Of a stretch of DNA of 60,810 nucleotides, positions 1 through 7,961 are shown in pieces. A model generated the notes under the pieces. The model searched no databases. It was not told the DNA's origin and saw nothing but the letters and a program-made list of their open reading frames with translations. Source of the DNA: Pseudomonadota bacterium (GTDB lineage Bacteria > Chloroflexota > UBA6077 > JAJPHF01); assembly GCA_021325365.1 (NCBI GenBank), contig JAJPHF010000041.1:1-60810 (forward strand). The letters are read 5' to 3'. The translations under genes and the position numbers were made by a program. Every line of letters begins with the position of its first letter. Positions within the stretch are counted from its first letter, which is position 1.

Positions 1-119
1 AGCCGCTAATGTACCTGGGGGCCGGCGTGTGGTCGCGGCGCCTGACCCAGGAACACCGCCTCGTCTACCTGGTCCGCGGGGAGCGTATCGACTTTCTCCA
101 GGCCCGCTACCACTATTGA
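1..119 (+). CDS. Txe/YoeB-family toxin, C-terminal fragment
   Basis: The open frame runs in from the left edge (codons in phase with base 3) and stops at TGA 117-119. The visible 38 residues contain WSRRLTQEHRLVY and end in ARYHY, the hallmark C-terminus of YoeB/Txe ribosome-dependent mRNA endonucleases. In that family the conserved E and R of the WSRR..EHRLVY block and the terminal H-Y are catalytic or substrate-contacting; they are all present here. The partner antitoxin (Phd/YefM type) would normally lie just upstream, outside the window. The family call is secure. Activity cannot be judged because the N-terminal half is missing. Confidence 0.85.
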   Translation, partial: PLMYLGAGVWSRRLTQEHRLVYLVRGERIDFLQARYHY

Positions 120-249
120 GCCGCGTATCTCTTGATCGGACAGGCTACCGCGAGCCGTGCGGACTGGGGCCGGCGAGCGCCGGGATGGCCTACAATAGCA
201 TCCCGAGGCCCCACGACAAGCCGCAGCACCACCGCCGGTGAGGAGTGCC

Positions 250-945
250 ATGTACAGTCACGTGGAGATCGCGCCCGGCATCCACCAGTTCCGCTTCTAC
301 GAGGCGGCGCGCGGGATTGGCTTCAACCAATACCTTGTGGCGGCCGACGAGCCGGCGCTCGTCTCGACCGGCGCGGTGGGCGGCTTCGAGGCGCTGTGGC
401 ACGCGCTCGGCGAGGTGCTCGATCCGGCACGGCTGCGCTACCTCGTGGTGCCCCACTTTGAGAGCGACGAGGCGGGAGCGCTGGCCGCGTTCGTGAGCCG
501 CTGCGCCGCGGCGCGGCCGGTCGCCGCCGCCGTCGCCGCGCGCCAAATCACTGGTTTCGGGCTCAGCCCGGATCCGCTCGTGGTGAAGGACGGCGACCGC
601 CTCGACCTCGGCAGCCACGGCCTGCGCTTCGTGCTCGTGTCCTGGGAGATGCACCTGTGGGAGGGGCTCGTGGCGTTCGAGGAGCGCCACGGCGTGCTGT
701 TTAGCTCCGACCTGTTCGGCCAGCGGCTCGACCCGACGGGGATTGCACCGGCCGACCTCTTGGCGGCGGCTGCGCCGATGACGGTCGGCTCGGTGCCCAG
801 CCGTGAGCTGCGCGAGGGCATCTACGGCCGCCTTGCCCCGCTCGGAATTCGCCAGATCGCGCCGGGCCACGGCTTCGTCTTCGCCCCGCCGGACAGCGTC
901 GAGGCGCTGTGCGCGCGCGTCGAGGCGGCGCCGCTGCCCGCCTGA
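250..945 (+). CDS. ODP/flavodiiron-type metallo-beta-lactamase-fold protein
   Basis: 231 aa. The fold resembles the diiron MBL domain of flavodiiron proteins (oxygen-binding ODP family). Metal-ligand motifs are visible: HFESDEAG (H-x-E-x-D, the ODP version of HxHxDH), then WEMHLWEG with a second His, SSDLFG with the bridging Asp, and APGHG near the C-terminus. There is no flavodoxin domain, so it would be a stand-alone diiron protein that may bind or reduce oxygen or NO; the substrate is unknown. ATG 250 was chosen because a GTGAGGAG ribosome site lies just upstream; a GTG at 238 is in frame but overlaps that site. A TACAAT box at 191-196 could be its -10. Confidence 0.8.
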   Translation: MYSHVEIAPGIHQFRFYEAARGIGFNQYLVAADEPALVSTGAVGGFEALWHALGEVLDPARLRYLVVPHFESDEAGALAAFVSRCAAARPVAAAVAARQITGFGLSPDPLVVKDGDRLDLGSHGLRFVLVSWEMHLWEGLVAFEERHGVLFSSDLFGQRLDPTGIAPADLLAAAAPMTVGSVPSRELREGIYGRLAPLGIRQIAPGHGFVFAPPDSVEALCARVEAAPLPA

Positions 946-956
946 GCGCCGCGGCG

Positions 957-2138
957 GTGCGGCTCCAGGGGACGACGCTCGGCTACGTTATTGCCGCCGC
1001 CATCGCGACGGGCGAGGGCGGGCTGGGCGTCGTGCTCACGCCGTACCTGAAGGACAACGGGCTCTCGGTGCCGGCCATCGGCGCGTTTGTCGCTCTTTAC
1101 GCGCTGGCCGGGCTGGCCTCGCGCCTGCCCGGCGGCCGCTGGTATCGGCCCGGCTGGGTGCGGCGGCTGCTTGTGATCGGGCTGCTGCTTCAGTGCGTCG
1201 CGGTTGCCGCGTTCCCGTTGTTCCACGACGGCTGGGCGCTGGCCGCGCTGCGACTGGTAAGCGGCTTTGGCTACGGGCTCGGCTCGACCGTCAACCTCGC
1301 CCAGTTTCTCGATAGCCTGTCCGGCGACCGCGGACGGGAGCGGGCGACGGCCTACTTCACGGCGGCCAACTCGAGCGGCTTCGCGCTGGGGAACGTCACC
1401 GCCGGCTTTCTTGCCAACCAGTTCGGCTTCGCTGCGGCGTTCGTCGGCGTCGCGTGCTACCCACTGTTGGCGATCGTCGTCACGCTGCTCGCCGTCGAGC
1501 CGCCCGTGCGCCGAGCCGCGGCACGATCGGTCAGCCTGGGGCTGCAGCTGCGCGCGCTGGGCGAGCCCCTGCTGCTGATCGTGCTGATCGAGGGCTTCCT
1601 GCTGCAGTTCCTGTTCGGCATGCAGTACGCGCTGTTCCCCCTCTACCTGTTGGCCGCCGGGGTCACGCTCGCCGAGCTGGGCGTGATGCGCGGGGCGTTC
1701 TCGGGCACCCAGGTGGTGTCGCGCCTGGGCGCGGGCTGGCTCTCGGCGCGCTTCGGCCACCGCCGCGTGGCGGCCGGCGGGCTGGCGGCGCAGATCCTCG
1801 CGCTCGCCGTCGTGCCGCTCACCACGAACGTGATCCTGCTCGGCACGCTCCAGGTCGCCTTCGGCGGCGCGCGCGGCGTGATGATGATGGCGAACACCCT
1901 GGGGCTGGCGAAGGCGTCCGACCGCACCACGCTCAGCCGCGGCGCCTGTTCAGCCAGCTACAACGCGGCCAGTGACCTGGGTACCCTCCTCGGCCCGCTG
2001 CTCACCGGCGGCGTGGCCGGCGTCGTTGGCGTCGGCGAGGCTTTCGTCGCCGTGCCGCTCGGCGTCCTGGCGATCTACGCCACCAGCGTCTGGCTCAACG
2101 CCCGCCGCCCCGCGCCCGTTCCTCGGCCGGCGGACTGA
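957..2138 (+). CDS. MFS transporter
   Basis: About 393 aa with some twelve hydrophobic segments and the major-facilitator pattern: an N-half loop with GRWYRPGWVRR, a matching C-half loop with GAGWLSARFGHRR, and a long Gly/Ala-rich helix 4-5 region. Probably a drug or metabolite exporter of the inner membrane; the substrate cannot be read from the sequence. The preferred GTG start (957) follows the stop of the upstream diiron protein by 11 bases, so the two are likely co-transcribed. An in-frame GTG at 909 would overlap the upstream gene. A TATACT box at 2142-2147 lies right after its stop. Confidence 0.8.
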   Translation: MRLQGTTLGYVIAAAIATGEGGLGVVLTPYLKDNGLSVPAIGAFVALYALAGLASRLPGGRWYRPGWVRRLLVIGLLLQCVAVAAFPLFHDGWALAALRLVSGFGYGLGSTVNLAQFLDSLSGDRGRERATAYFTAANSSGFALGNVTAGFLANQFGFAAAFVGVACYPLLAIVVTLLAVEPPVRRAAARSVSLGLQLRALGEPLLLIVLIEGFLLQFLFGMQYALFPLYLLAAGVTLAELGVMRGAFSGTQVVSRLGAGWLSARFGHRRVAAGGLAAQILALAVVPLTTNVILLGTLQVAFGGARGVMMMANTLGLAKASDRTTLSRGACSASYNAASDLGTLLGPLLTGGVAGVVGVGEAFVAVPLGVLAIYATSVWLNARRPAPVPRPAD

Positions 2139-2201
2139 CAGTATACTCCGCCTGGAGGCTACAGTGACGTAGCGAACGAACGACTCGATCTGGTGAACGC
2201 G

Positions 2202-2717
2202 ATGACTGCTGAACGGGAGTGGCTCAAACACTATCGTGATAACCGCCGCCACGGAGATGAGTTCTGGCTGAGCATTGGCAGGCGGCATTGCTGCCCCTGC
2301 TGTGGATACCCCACTCTGCTGAAACGGGCTGACTACGAGATCTGCGAGCTGTGCTATTGAGAAGAGGATGGGCAGGACGAAGGAACCGCAGATCAGGTAT
2401 GGGGCGGTCCGAATCAACATTATTCTCTTCGAGATGCATAGTCCAATTTCAACAAATACTGGTTGATGTACGATCCACAAGATGATCCAAGATCTTGGCG
2501 CGATAGCATCATATTGGTGCATATCAAGACGGCGCTGACGCAACTATTCGACATGCTATGCGAAGATATATTCGAAACCACTGCTCGCCATTTGTGCGAT
2601 GCTGTGCTCAAAATTGAGCAGGTGCTGCGCTGCGAGTTCCAAAGGGTGACAGCCAGCATTGCTACCAAAGGATGGCTTAAGTGGTCCGCGATGGGGCTTT
2701 ATCCCAAGGGCATCTGA
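2202..2717 (+). pseudogene. CPCC-family cysteine-rich protein, broken by two in-frame stops
   Basis: One reading frame of 172 codons from ATG 2202 to TGA 2717. It contains CCPCCGYPTLL, YEICELCY, EEDGQDEG and VWGGPNQHYSLR, which is the cysteine-rich CPCC domain (Pfam CPCC type). TGA at 2358-2360 (codon 53) sits where the family has a conserved Trp (C-x-W-E-D/E-D-G). TAG at 2439-2441 (codon 80) lies in the following helix. The frame continues after both stops with plausible protein (MYDPQDDPRSW and a helical tail), so the gene decayed by point mutation rather than truncation. Its base composition is clearly more AT-rich than its neighbours, suggesting transfer. CPCC proteins are small proteins of unknown role, often near toxin or immunity genes. 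Confidence 0.8.
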
Positions 2718-2804
2718 GGCGGCGGACCGGCCGCAGCCATCGGGTACAATTTACATGCATTACCAATTCGCGCGTTCTCGTCGCGCTTGCAGGAGCCTAC
2801 TCTC

Positions 2805-3914
2805 ATGACCTCCGATGGCCAGTTGCCCCTGGCGCTCGACCTGCTGCCCGCGGAGTGGGCGGCGGTGATGGCCGATCTGGGCCAGCCGGCGTATCGGGCG
2901 CGGCAGGTGTTTCACGCTCTGCACGTCGAGGGCGCAAGAGAATGGGACGCGGTGCGCACGCTGCCGGCGGCGCTGCGGGCGCGGCTGGCCGAGCGCTACG
3001 CGCTGGCGCCCAGCGTGGTCGTGCGGCGGGCGCAGTCGCGCGACGGCACGGCGAAGTACCTGCTGGGGCTGCGCGATGGCCGCGAGATCGAGACGGTCCA
3101 CATCCCGGACGAGGGGCGCGTGACGGTCTGCGTGTCGTCGCAAGCGGGCTGCGCGCTGGCCTGCGCGTTCTGCGCCACGGGGCGGCTGGGGCTGCTGCGC
3201 AACCTGAGCGCTGGCGAGATCGTCGACCAGGTCGAGCAGGCCGGCGAGGGCCACGCGGCGCCCAACGTGGTGTTCATGGGCATGGGCGAGCCGCTGGCGA
3301 ACTACGCGGCCGTCGTGCGCGCGATCCGCCTGCTGCTGGCGCCGGAGGGGCTGGGGCTCAGCCCGCGCCGCATCACCCTAAGCACGAGCGGGCTGCCCGA
3401 CCGCATGCGGCAGCTTGCGCGCGAAGACCTCGGCATTCGGCTGGCGGTGTCGCTGCACGCGGCCGACGACGCCAAGCGCACGGCGCTCATGCCCATCAAC
3501 GCGCGCTACCCGATCGCCCAAGTACTAGCGGCGGCGCGCGAGTACGCCCAGCGCAGCGGGCGGCGCGTGAGCTTCGAGTACGTGATGCTGGCGGGCGTGA
3601 ACGACACGGCTGCCGACGCCGCGCGGCTGGCGGCGCTGCTGCCCCGCCGCATCGCGCACGTGAACCTGATCCCCTACAATCCCACCGACGCGGCCTTCCA
3701 GGGCAGCCCGCCCGCGCGCATCGCCGCGTTTGCCGCGCTCCTCCGCGAGCGGGGCGTGGCGTGCAGCATGCGTCGCAGCCGCGGCCGCGACGTGCAAGCG
3801 GCGTGCGGGCAATTAGCAGGGGATAGGGGACAGGGGTTGGGGGATAGCGACTCTTCCTCGTTCCCTAACCCCCAACCCCTGCCCCCTATCCCCCATTTGG
3901 TGGTGGTTCGATGA
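2805..3914 (+). CDS. rlmN: 23S rRNA (adenine2503-C2)-methyltransferase RlmN
   Basis: 369 aa radical-SAM methyltransferase acting on A2503 of 23S rRNA and A37 of some tRNAs. The CxxxCxxC cluster motif is GCALACAFCATG, followed by VVFMGMGEPLANY, RRITLSTSGLP and SLHAADD. The second catalytic cysteine is in the C-terminal RRSRGRDVQAACGQL. ATG 2805 has AGGAG nine bases upstream; a TACAAT at 2745-2750 is a possible -10. The normal family end is about at CGQLA. Here the frame runs on about 33 codons through a G/C-rich inverted repeat (3819-3894) and stops at 3914, overlapping the next start by four bases (ATGA). Confidence 0.96.
   Translation: MTSDGQLPLALDLLPAEWAAVMADLGQPAYRARQVFHALHVEGAREWDAVRTLPAALRARLAERYALAPSVVVRRAQSRDGTAKYLLGLRDGREIETVHIPDEGRVTVCVSSQAGCALACAFCATGRLGLLRNLSAGEIVDQVEQAGEGHAAPNVVFMGMGEPLANYAAVVRAIRLLLAPEGLGLSPRRITLSTSGLPDRMRQLAREDLGIRLAVSLHAADDAKRTALMPINARYPIAQVLAAAREYAQRSGRRVSFEYVMLAGVNDTAADAARLAALLPRRIAHVNLIPYNPTDAAFQGSPPARIAAFAALLRERGVACSMRRSRGRDVQAACGQLAGDRGQGLGDSDSSSFPNPQPLPPIPHLVVVR
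3819..3894. repeat. Imperfect inverted repeat within the 3' end of rlmN
   Basis: Left arm 3819-3847 (GGGGATAGGGGACAGGGG...) and right arm about 3863-3894 (...CCCCTGCCCCCTATCCCC) can pair over roughly 27 bases around a loop at about 3848-3862. It belongs to the family of small dispersed G/C-run repeats seen elsewhere in this window. It may act as a transcription attenuator between rlmN and the following gene. Confidence 0.6.
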
Positions 3915-4969
3915 CGTTGTTGCTCACGAACGAGGACGTCGAGCAGGTGCTCGACATGCCCGGCGCGCTGGCGGCGCTGGAGCCCGTGTACCGCGACCTG
4001 CCGGCCGGCCGGGCGGTGAACCGGCCGCAGTCGCAGACCTACCTGCCCGGGCCGCTGCCGGGCAGTAGCTACTGTTTGAAGACCGTCGAGGGTGGTGGGC
4101 AGTCGCTGGGCGTGATGGCGATCCGCCTCACCTCGGACGTGCTGCGGGCGGAGACGACCGACGGGGTGACGCGGCGCGTGAAGGTGCCGGCGGCGCCGGG
4201 CGGGCGGTTTCTTGGGCTGGTTCTGCTGTTCAGCCTGGAGAACGGTAGCCTGCTCGCCGTCCTACCCGACGGGATCATCCAGCGGCTGCGCGTGGGCGCG
4301 AGCAGCGCGCTCGCCACGCGGGCGATGGCGCGGCCCGACGCCCGCACGGTGGGACTGATCGGCGCGGGCGCGCAGGCCGCCTCGCAGCTGCTGGGGCTGG
4401 CGGCGGTGCGCGAGCTGGAGCGCGTGCGGGTCTACAGCCCGACGGCCGCGCGCCGCACCGCGTTCGCGGCGGAGATGGCGGCACGCCTGGGCGTGCCCAT
4501 CGAGGCGGTGGACGACGCCCGCGCGGCCGTGGAGGGCGCGGACATCGTGCTGACGGCAACGAACAGCGCGACGCCGGTCGTGGACGCGGCGTGGCTGCTG
4601 CCGGGCATGCACGTCGGGTTCATCCGCGAGTTCGAGATGAGCGACGCCGCGCTGGCGCGCGCCGACCGCGTGGTCACCCATACGCGCCAAGCCGACATCG
4701 ACCACCACACCCCCACCGGCCAGGAGGCGCTCGCCCAGACGCAGCGCGGCCGCGGCATCGCCTGGGGCCGGTACCCGGACCTGGCCGACGTGCTCGCGGG
4801 CAACGTGCCGGGGCGCGAGCATCCTGAGGAGCTGACGTTGTTCATGAACAACTTCGGGGTGGGCATCCAGTTCGCGGCGCTCGGCGCCCGCGCCTACCAG
4901 GGTGCGCGCGGCTGCGGGCTGGGCCGCGAGCTGCCCGACGACTGGTTCCTGGAAGCCATCCAGCCCTGA
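3911..4969 (+). CDS. Ornithine cyclodeaminase / mu-crystallin family protein
   Basis: 352 aa NAD(P)-dependent oxidoreductase or deaminase of the OCD/mu-crystallin family. The Rossmann motif is VGLIGAGAQA (about residue 138), preceded by the substrate-side segment GVMAIRL and LRVGASSALAT, and followed by DIVLTATNS and GMHVGFI. In this family such enzymes are ornithine cyclodeaminases, ketimine reductases or opine-type dehydrogenases, and the substrate cannot be assigned here. Its start overlaps the rlmN stop (ATGA), so translation is probably coupled. Downstream are a VOC protein and an amidohydrolase on the same strand, consistent with a small catabolic operon. Confidence 0.85.
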   Translation: MTLLLTNEDVEQVLDMPGALAALEPVYRDLPAGRAVNRPQSQTYLPGPLPGSSYCLKTVEGGGQSLGVMAIRLTSDVLRAETTDGVTRRVKVPAAPGGRFLGLVLLFSLENGSLLAVLPDGIIQRLRVGASSALATRAMARPDARTVGLIGAGAQAASQLLGLAAVRELERVRVYSPTAARRTAFAAEMAARLGVPIEAVDDARAAVEGADIVLTATNSATPVVDAAWLLPGMHVGFIREFEMSDAALARADRVVTHTRQADIDHHTPTGQEALAQTQRGRGIAWGRYPDLADVLAGNVPGREHPEELTLFMNNFGVGIQFAALGARAYQGARGCGLGRELPDDWFLEAIQP

Positions 4970-5024
4970 GGCGTGCTACACTGCGCCCACGAGAGCCGGA
5001 GCGCTGACCACGGAGGGAGCTGCT

Positions 5025-5552
5025 ATGCCGCGGGTGACAAAGCTGGGGCACGTGGGGATCTACGTGCGCGACCTGGACCGCATGACGGCGTTCTACCGGG
5101 ACTTTCTCGGCATGACCGTGACGAAGCAGAACATGGGCTGGGGCGCGGTGTTCCTGAGCAGCGATCCCGAGGCCACCGACCACGAGATCGCCCTCATGCG
5201 CGGCGATCCCGAGAGCACCGACAAGCTGATCAACCAGATCTCCCTGCGCGTCGACACGCTGGACGACGTGCGGGCCGTCTGGCGCGGGCTGGAGGCGTGG
5301 GGCTGTCGGCTGCACGAGGTAGTGAGCCACGTGAGCGCCATCGGCTGCTACTTCTTCGACCCCGAGGGCAACCGCACCGAGGCGTTCTGGCTCACGGGCA
5401 AGACGAGCTGGGCGGTGATCGCGGAGCCGGTCGATCTGAGCCAGCCCGACGAGGTCATCATGGCGCAGGTCGAGCGCGGCTACGAGCGCACGCGCGTCAT
5501 CCCGATGGGCGGCCGCACCGAGCAGTACCTGGCGCCCGCCGGGCGGAGCTAG
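5025..5552 (+). CDS. VOC-family (glyoxalase/extradiol dioxygenase-like) protein
   Basis: 175 aa. One full vicinal-oxygen-chelate repeat pair: KLGHVGIYVRDLDRMTAFYRDFLGM at the N-terminus supplies the first metal His, and a C-terminal YFFDPEGNRTEAFW block supplies the Glu. It resembles glyoxalase/biphenyl-diol dioxygenase-like proteins of ring or C-C cleavage pathways. The start ATG 5025 has CGGAGGGAG upstream. It sits seven bases before the amidohydrolase, a pairing often seen in aromatic acid pathways, so it may open or isomerise the substrate that the amidohydrolase then hydrolyses. Exact reaction unknown. Confidence 0.85.
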   Translation: MPRVTKLGHVGIYVRDLDRMTAFYRDFLGMTVTKQNMGWGAVFLSSDPEATDHEIALMRGDPESTDKLINQISLRVDTLDDVRAVWRGLEAWGCRLHEVVSHVSAIGCYFFDPEGNRTEAFWLTGKTSWAVIAEPVDLSQPDEVIMAQVERGYERTRVIPMGGRTEQYLAPAGRS

Positions 5553-5559
5553 CGCCAGC

Positions 5560-6630
5560 ATGGTCGCTCGCGATTGGGCGCTGGACGCCGACGCGCACGT
5601 CGCGGAGCCGTGGTCGATCTACACCGACGACGTGGAGCCGGCCTTTCGGGAGGCCGCGCGCCGCTTGCAGGCCGAGGGGCGCGTCTGGGCGATCCAGGAG
5701 GGGCCGGGGCGCGGCGTGCCGACGGACATGTCGGCATTCGGCAGCGGCGTGCGCCCCGGCGGCCGCGACCCGCTCCAGCGGCTGCCCGACATGGACGTCG
5801 AGCGCATCCGGGCGGCGGTCCTCTTCCCGTCGGCGGGCCTGCACCTGGCCGCGATCCCCGACGGCCCGCTGGGCACGGCGCTCTGCCGCGCCTACAACAA
5901 CTGGCTGGCCGGCTACTGTGCCGCGGCCCCGGACCGTCTGTTCGGCGTGGCCGCTGTCAACCTCTGTGACGTTCGCCTGGCGGTCGCGGAGCTAGAGCGC
6001 GCGGTCGGCACGCTAGGCTTTCGGGGGGTGGTGCTGGCGCCCGAGCCCGTGCAGGGCCGGCGGCTGGATCATCCCGACTACTATCCGTTCTACGCGACAG
6101 CCGAGCGCTTGCAGGCGCCGATCCTGTTCCACCAGGCGACGGGGGTGCGCCTGCCCACGGCCGGCGTGGACCGCTTCGACAACTACTTCCTGACGCACAC
6201 CGTCTCCCACCCCTTCGAGCAGATGCTTGCCTGCGCCACCGTGCTTACCAGCGACCTGCCGGAGCGCTTCCCCGACCTGCCGTTCGTGTTCCTCGAATCC
6301 GGCTGTGGCTGGCTGCCCTACTGGCTGGAGCGGCTCGACGAACACTACGAGAAGCTGCCGCACCTGCTGCCGGGCGTGCGCGAGCGGCCGAGCGCCCGCT
6401 TCCGCCGCCATTGCTACGTCAGCTTCGACCCCGAGGACGCACTGCTGCCGCAGGCCGTCGAGTGGGCGGGCGCCGACCGGGTCTTGTTCGCCTCCGACTA
6501 CCCCCACTGGGACGGCATCTGGCCACGCGCCGCCAGCAGCGTCCGCGAGCGCACGGACGTCTCGGAGGCCGTGAAGCGCCAGATCCTCGCCGAGAACGCG
6601 GCGCGACTCTACCGCTTCCCTATCCCCTAG
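5560..6630 (+). CDS. Amidohydrolase family 2 (ACMSD-like TIM-barrel) protein
   Basis: 356 aa. The N-terminus has DADAHVAEP (D-x-D-x-H variant of the metal-binding strand-1 motif). The middle has PILFHQATG (metal His) and FVFLESGCGWLPYW. The C-terminus has RVLFASDYPHWDG, with the conserved metal Asp in the SDYPH signature. These place it in the amidohydrolase-2 group that holds ACMSD decarboxylases and aromatic-acid hydrolases. It is cytoplasmic and likely uses a divalent metal. Probably the last gene of the rlmN-OCD-VOC strand group; its stop lies almost against the convergent binding-protein gene. Confidence 0.88.
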   Translation: MVARDWALDADAHVAEPWSIYTDDVEPAFREAARRLQAEGRVWAIQEGPGRGVPTDMSAFGSGVRPGGRDPLQRLPDMDVERIRAAVLFPSAGLHLAAIPDGPLGTALCRAYNNWLAGYCAAAPDRLFGVAAVNLCDVRLAVAELERAVGTLGFRGVVLAPEPVQGRRLDHPDYYPFYATAERLQAPILFHQATGVRLPTAGVDRFDNYFLTHTVSHPFEQMLACATVLTSDLPERFPDLPFVFLESGCGWLPYWLERLDEHYEKLPHLLPGVRERPSARFRRHCYVSFDPEDALLPQAVEWAGADRVLFASDYPHWDGIWPRAASSVRERTDVSEAVKRQILAENAARLYRFPIP

Positions 6631-6633
6631 TGC

Positions 6634-7752
6634 CTAGCGCGGCGCGGGGCCAAGGACGCGGATGGCCGCGTCGAGCCAGCTCTCGTCCACGAGCGAGTCG
6701 ATCGGGATGAGGTCGCGGTACTGCAGCTCGCCGCGCTCCATGTAGAACCGCTGCTGATCGGCGAGGTCCTCGCGGTTCAAGCGGCCATCAGGGTCCCAGT
6801 AGGGCGCGACCGACTCCTCGATGAGGTCGGTCGGCAGCCCGGTGGTCTTGCTCATGATCGCCAGGTTCTCGGGCTGCCGCCAGCCGTCGCCCGTCAGGTC
6901 GCGGATGCCCTTCAGGTAGGCGACCATCCAGCGGCGCGCGAGATCCGACCGCTGGTCGATGAACGGCTGGGCGTAGAAGATCACCGTCGTCTGGTTGCCG
7001 GGGCGGGGGGCGGGATCGAGAATCTCGGCGAAGCCACGGCGAAGCGCCGTGGTGGCCTGCGGCTCGATGATGCTGGCGGCCGCGTCGATGGAGCCGCCGC
7101 CCAGCGCCGTCACCATGTCCGGGAACGGCATGTAGACGACGTTCACGTCGTCGAAGGTCATGCCGTTCTTGCTCAGCACCGCGCCCAGCGTGTACTCGCC
7201 GCCGCCCGCCGGCCCGTTGATGGCCACGGAGTGGCCGCGCAGGTCGGGCACGCTCCGCACCTGCCCGCTGTCCCACAGCGCCTTGCGGACGAGCACCGGA
7301 TTGCCGGTGCGCCCGCCGCTGGGCGGCTCCGCGTGGCCCGTGGCGACGATCGGCATGGACACGCCGCGGCTCAGCGCGTTGAAGGTGCCCGCCGCGATGG
7401 CCCCGCGGCCCACGTCGACCTCACCGGACGCCAGCGCCTGGAAGACGACCGCCGCGTTCTCGGCGCGCTCCATCTCGATCTCGATACCCTGCTCGCGGAA
7501 GTAGCCCTTCTCGCTGGCGACGAGGATCGGCGCCGCCGGCAGCTGCGGGTTGAACGCCACCTTCACGCTTTCGACCGCGGCGGGCGTGGGCGCGGCGGTG
7601 GGCGGAGCGGCGGCTGCGGCCGCGCTCGTGGGCGCCGACGCGCTTGGCGGCGCCGCGGCCGGCTGGGACGGCGCGGCTGGCGAGGCGGCCGGAGCCGCGC
7701 AGGCGGCGAGCAACACGGCCAGCAACGGGGCGAGGCGCGAGAAGGTTGGCAT
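6634..7752 (-). CDS. ABC-type substrate-binding lipoprotein, NMT1/SsuA-like
   Basis: 372 aa. Signal peptide with lipobox LLAAC, so it should be lipid-anchored outside the membrane. An Ala/Pro-rich linker (about residues 20-55) is followed by the NMT1/THI5-like fold: VKVAFNPQLPAAPI, KGYFREQGIEIEME, DLRGHSVAINGPAGG and VNVVYMPFPDMVTAL. The family binds nitrate, sulfonates, taurine or pyrimidine-like compounds. ATG 7752 has GGAGA upstream. No permease or ATPase gene is adjacent, so its transporter partners are elsewhere. A second, related orphan binding protein lies at 28037-29179 and shares the MPFPDMV signature. Confidence 0.85.
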   Translation of the reverse strand: MPTFSRLAPLLAVLLAACAAPAASPAAPSQPAAAPPSASAPTSAAAAAAPPTAAPTPAAVESVKVAFNPQLPAAPILVASEKGYFREQGIEIEMERAENAAVVFQALASGEVDVGRGAIAAGTFNALSRGVSMPIVATGHAEPPSGGRTGNPVLVRKALWDSGQVRSVPDLRGHSVAINGPAGGGEYTLGAVLSKNGMTFDDVNVVYMPFPDMVTALGGGSIDAAASIIEPQATTALRRGFAEILDPAPRPGNQTTVIFYAQPFIDQRSDLARRWMVAYLKGIRDLTGDGWRQPENLAIMSKTTGLPTDLIEESVAPYWDPDGRLNREDLADQQRFYMERGELQYRDLIPIDSLVDESWLDAAIRVLGPAPR

Positions 7753-7961
7753 GGCGTTCTCCAGCACGGTCGGCAGTCGGGCGCCCATGGGGCGCGGAGA
7801 TGAGTTGGGGCATTCTTCATGGTTTCGCGGCGCGCTGTCAACGGTCGGCCGGTGCCCGCAAACGACCGGGGCACCGTGGCCGGTACGCGCTGTCCCGCGA
7901 CACGCCTCTGGTGGTCCAGGCGTGAGGGCGAATGCATTGAAGCTAGGTGCCAGCGGCGACT

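Noticed and set aside
2202..2717. CPCC gene as a third selenoprotein
   Set aside because: The UGA at 2358 sits at a conserved Trp, not a Cys; no suitable hairpin was seen after it, and a second stop (TAG) follows in the same frame.
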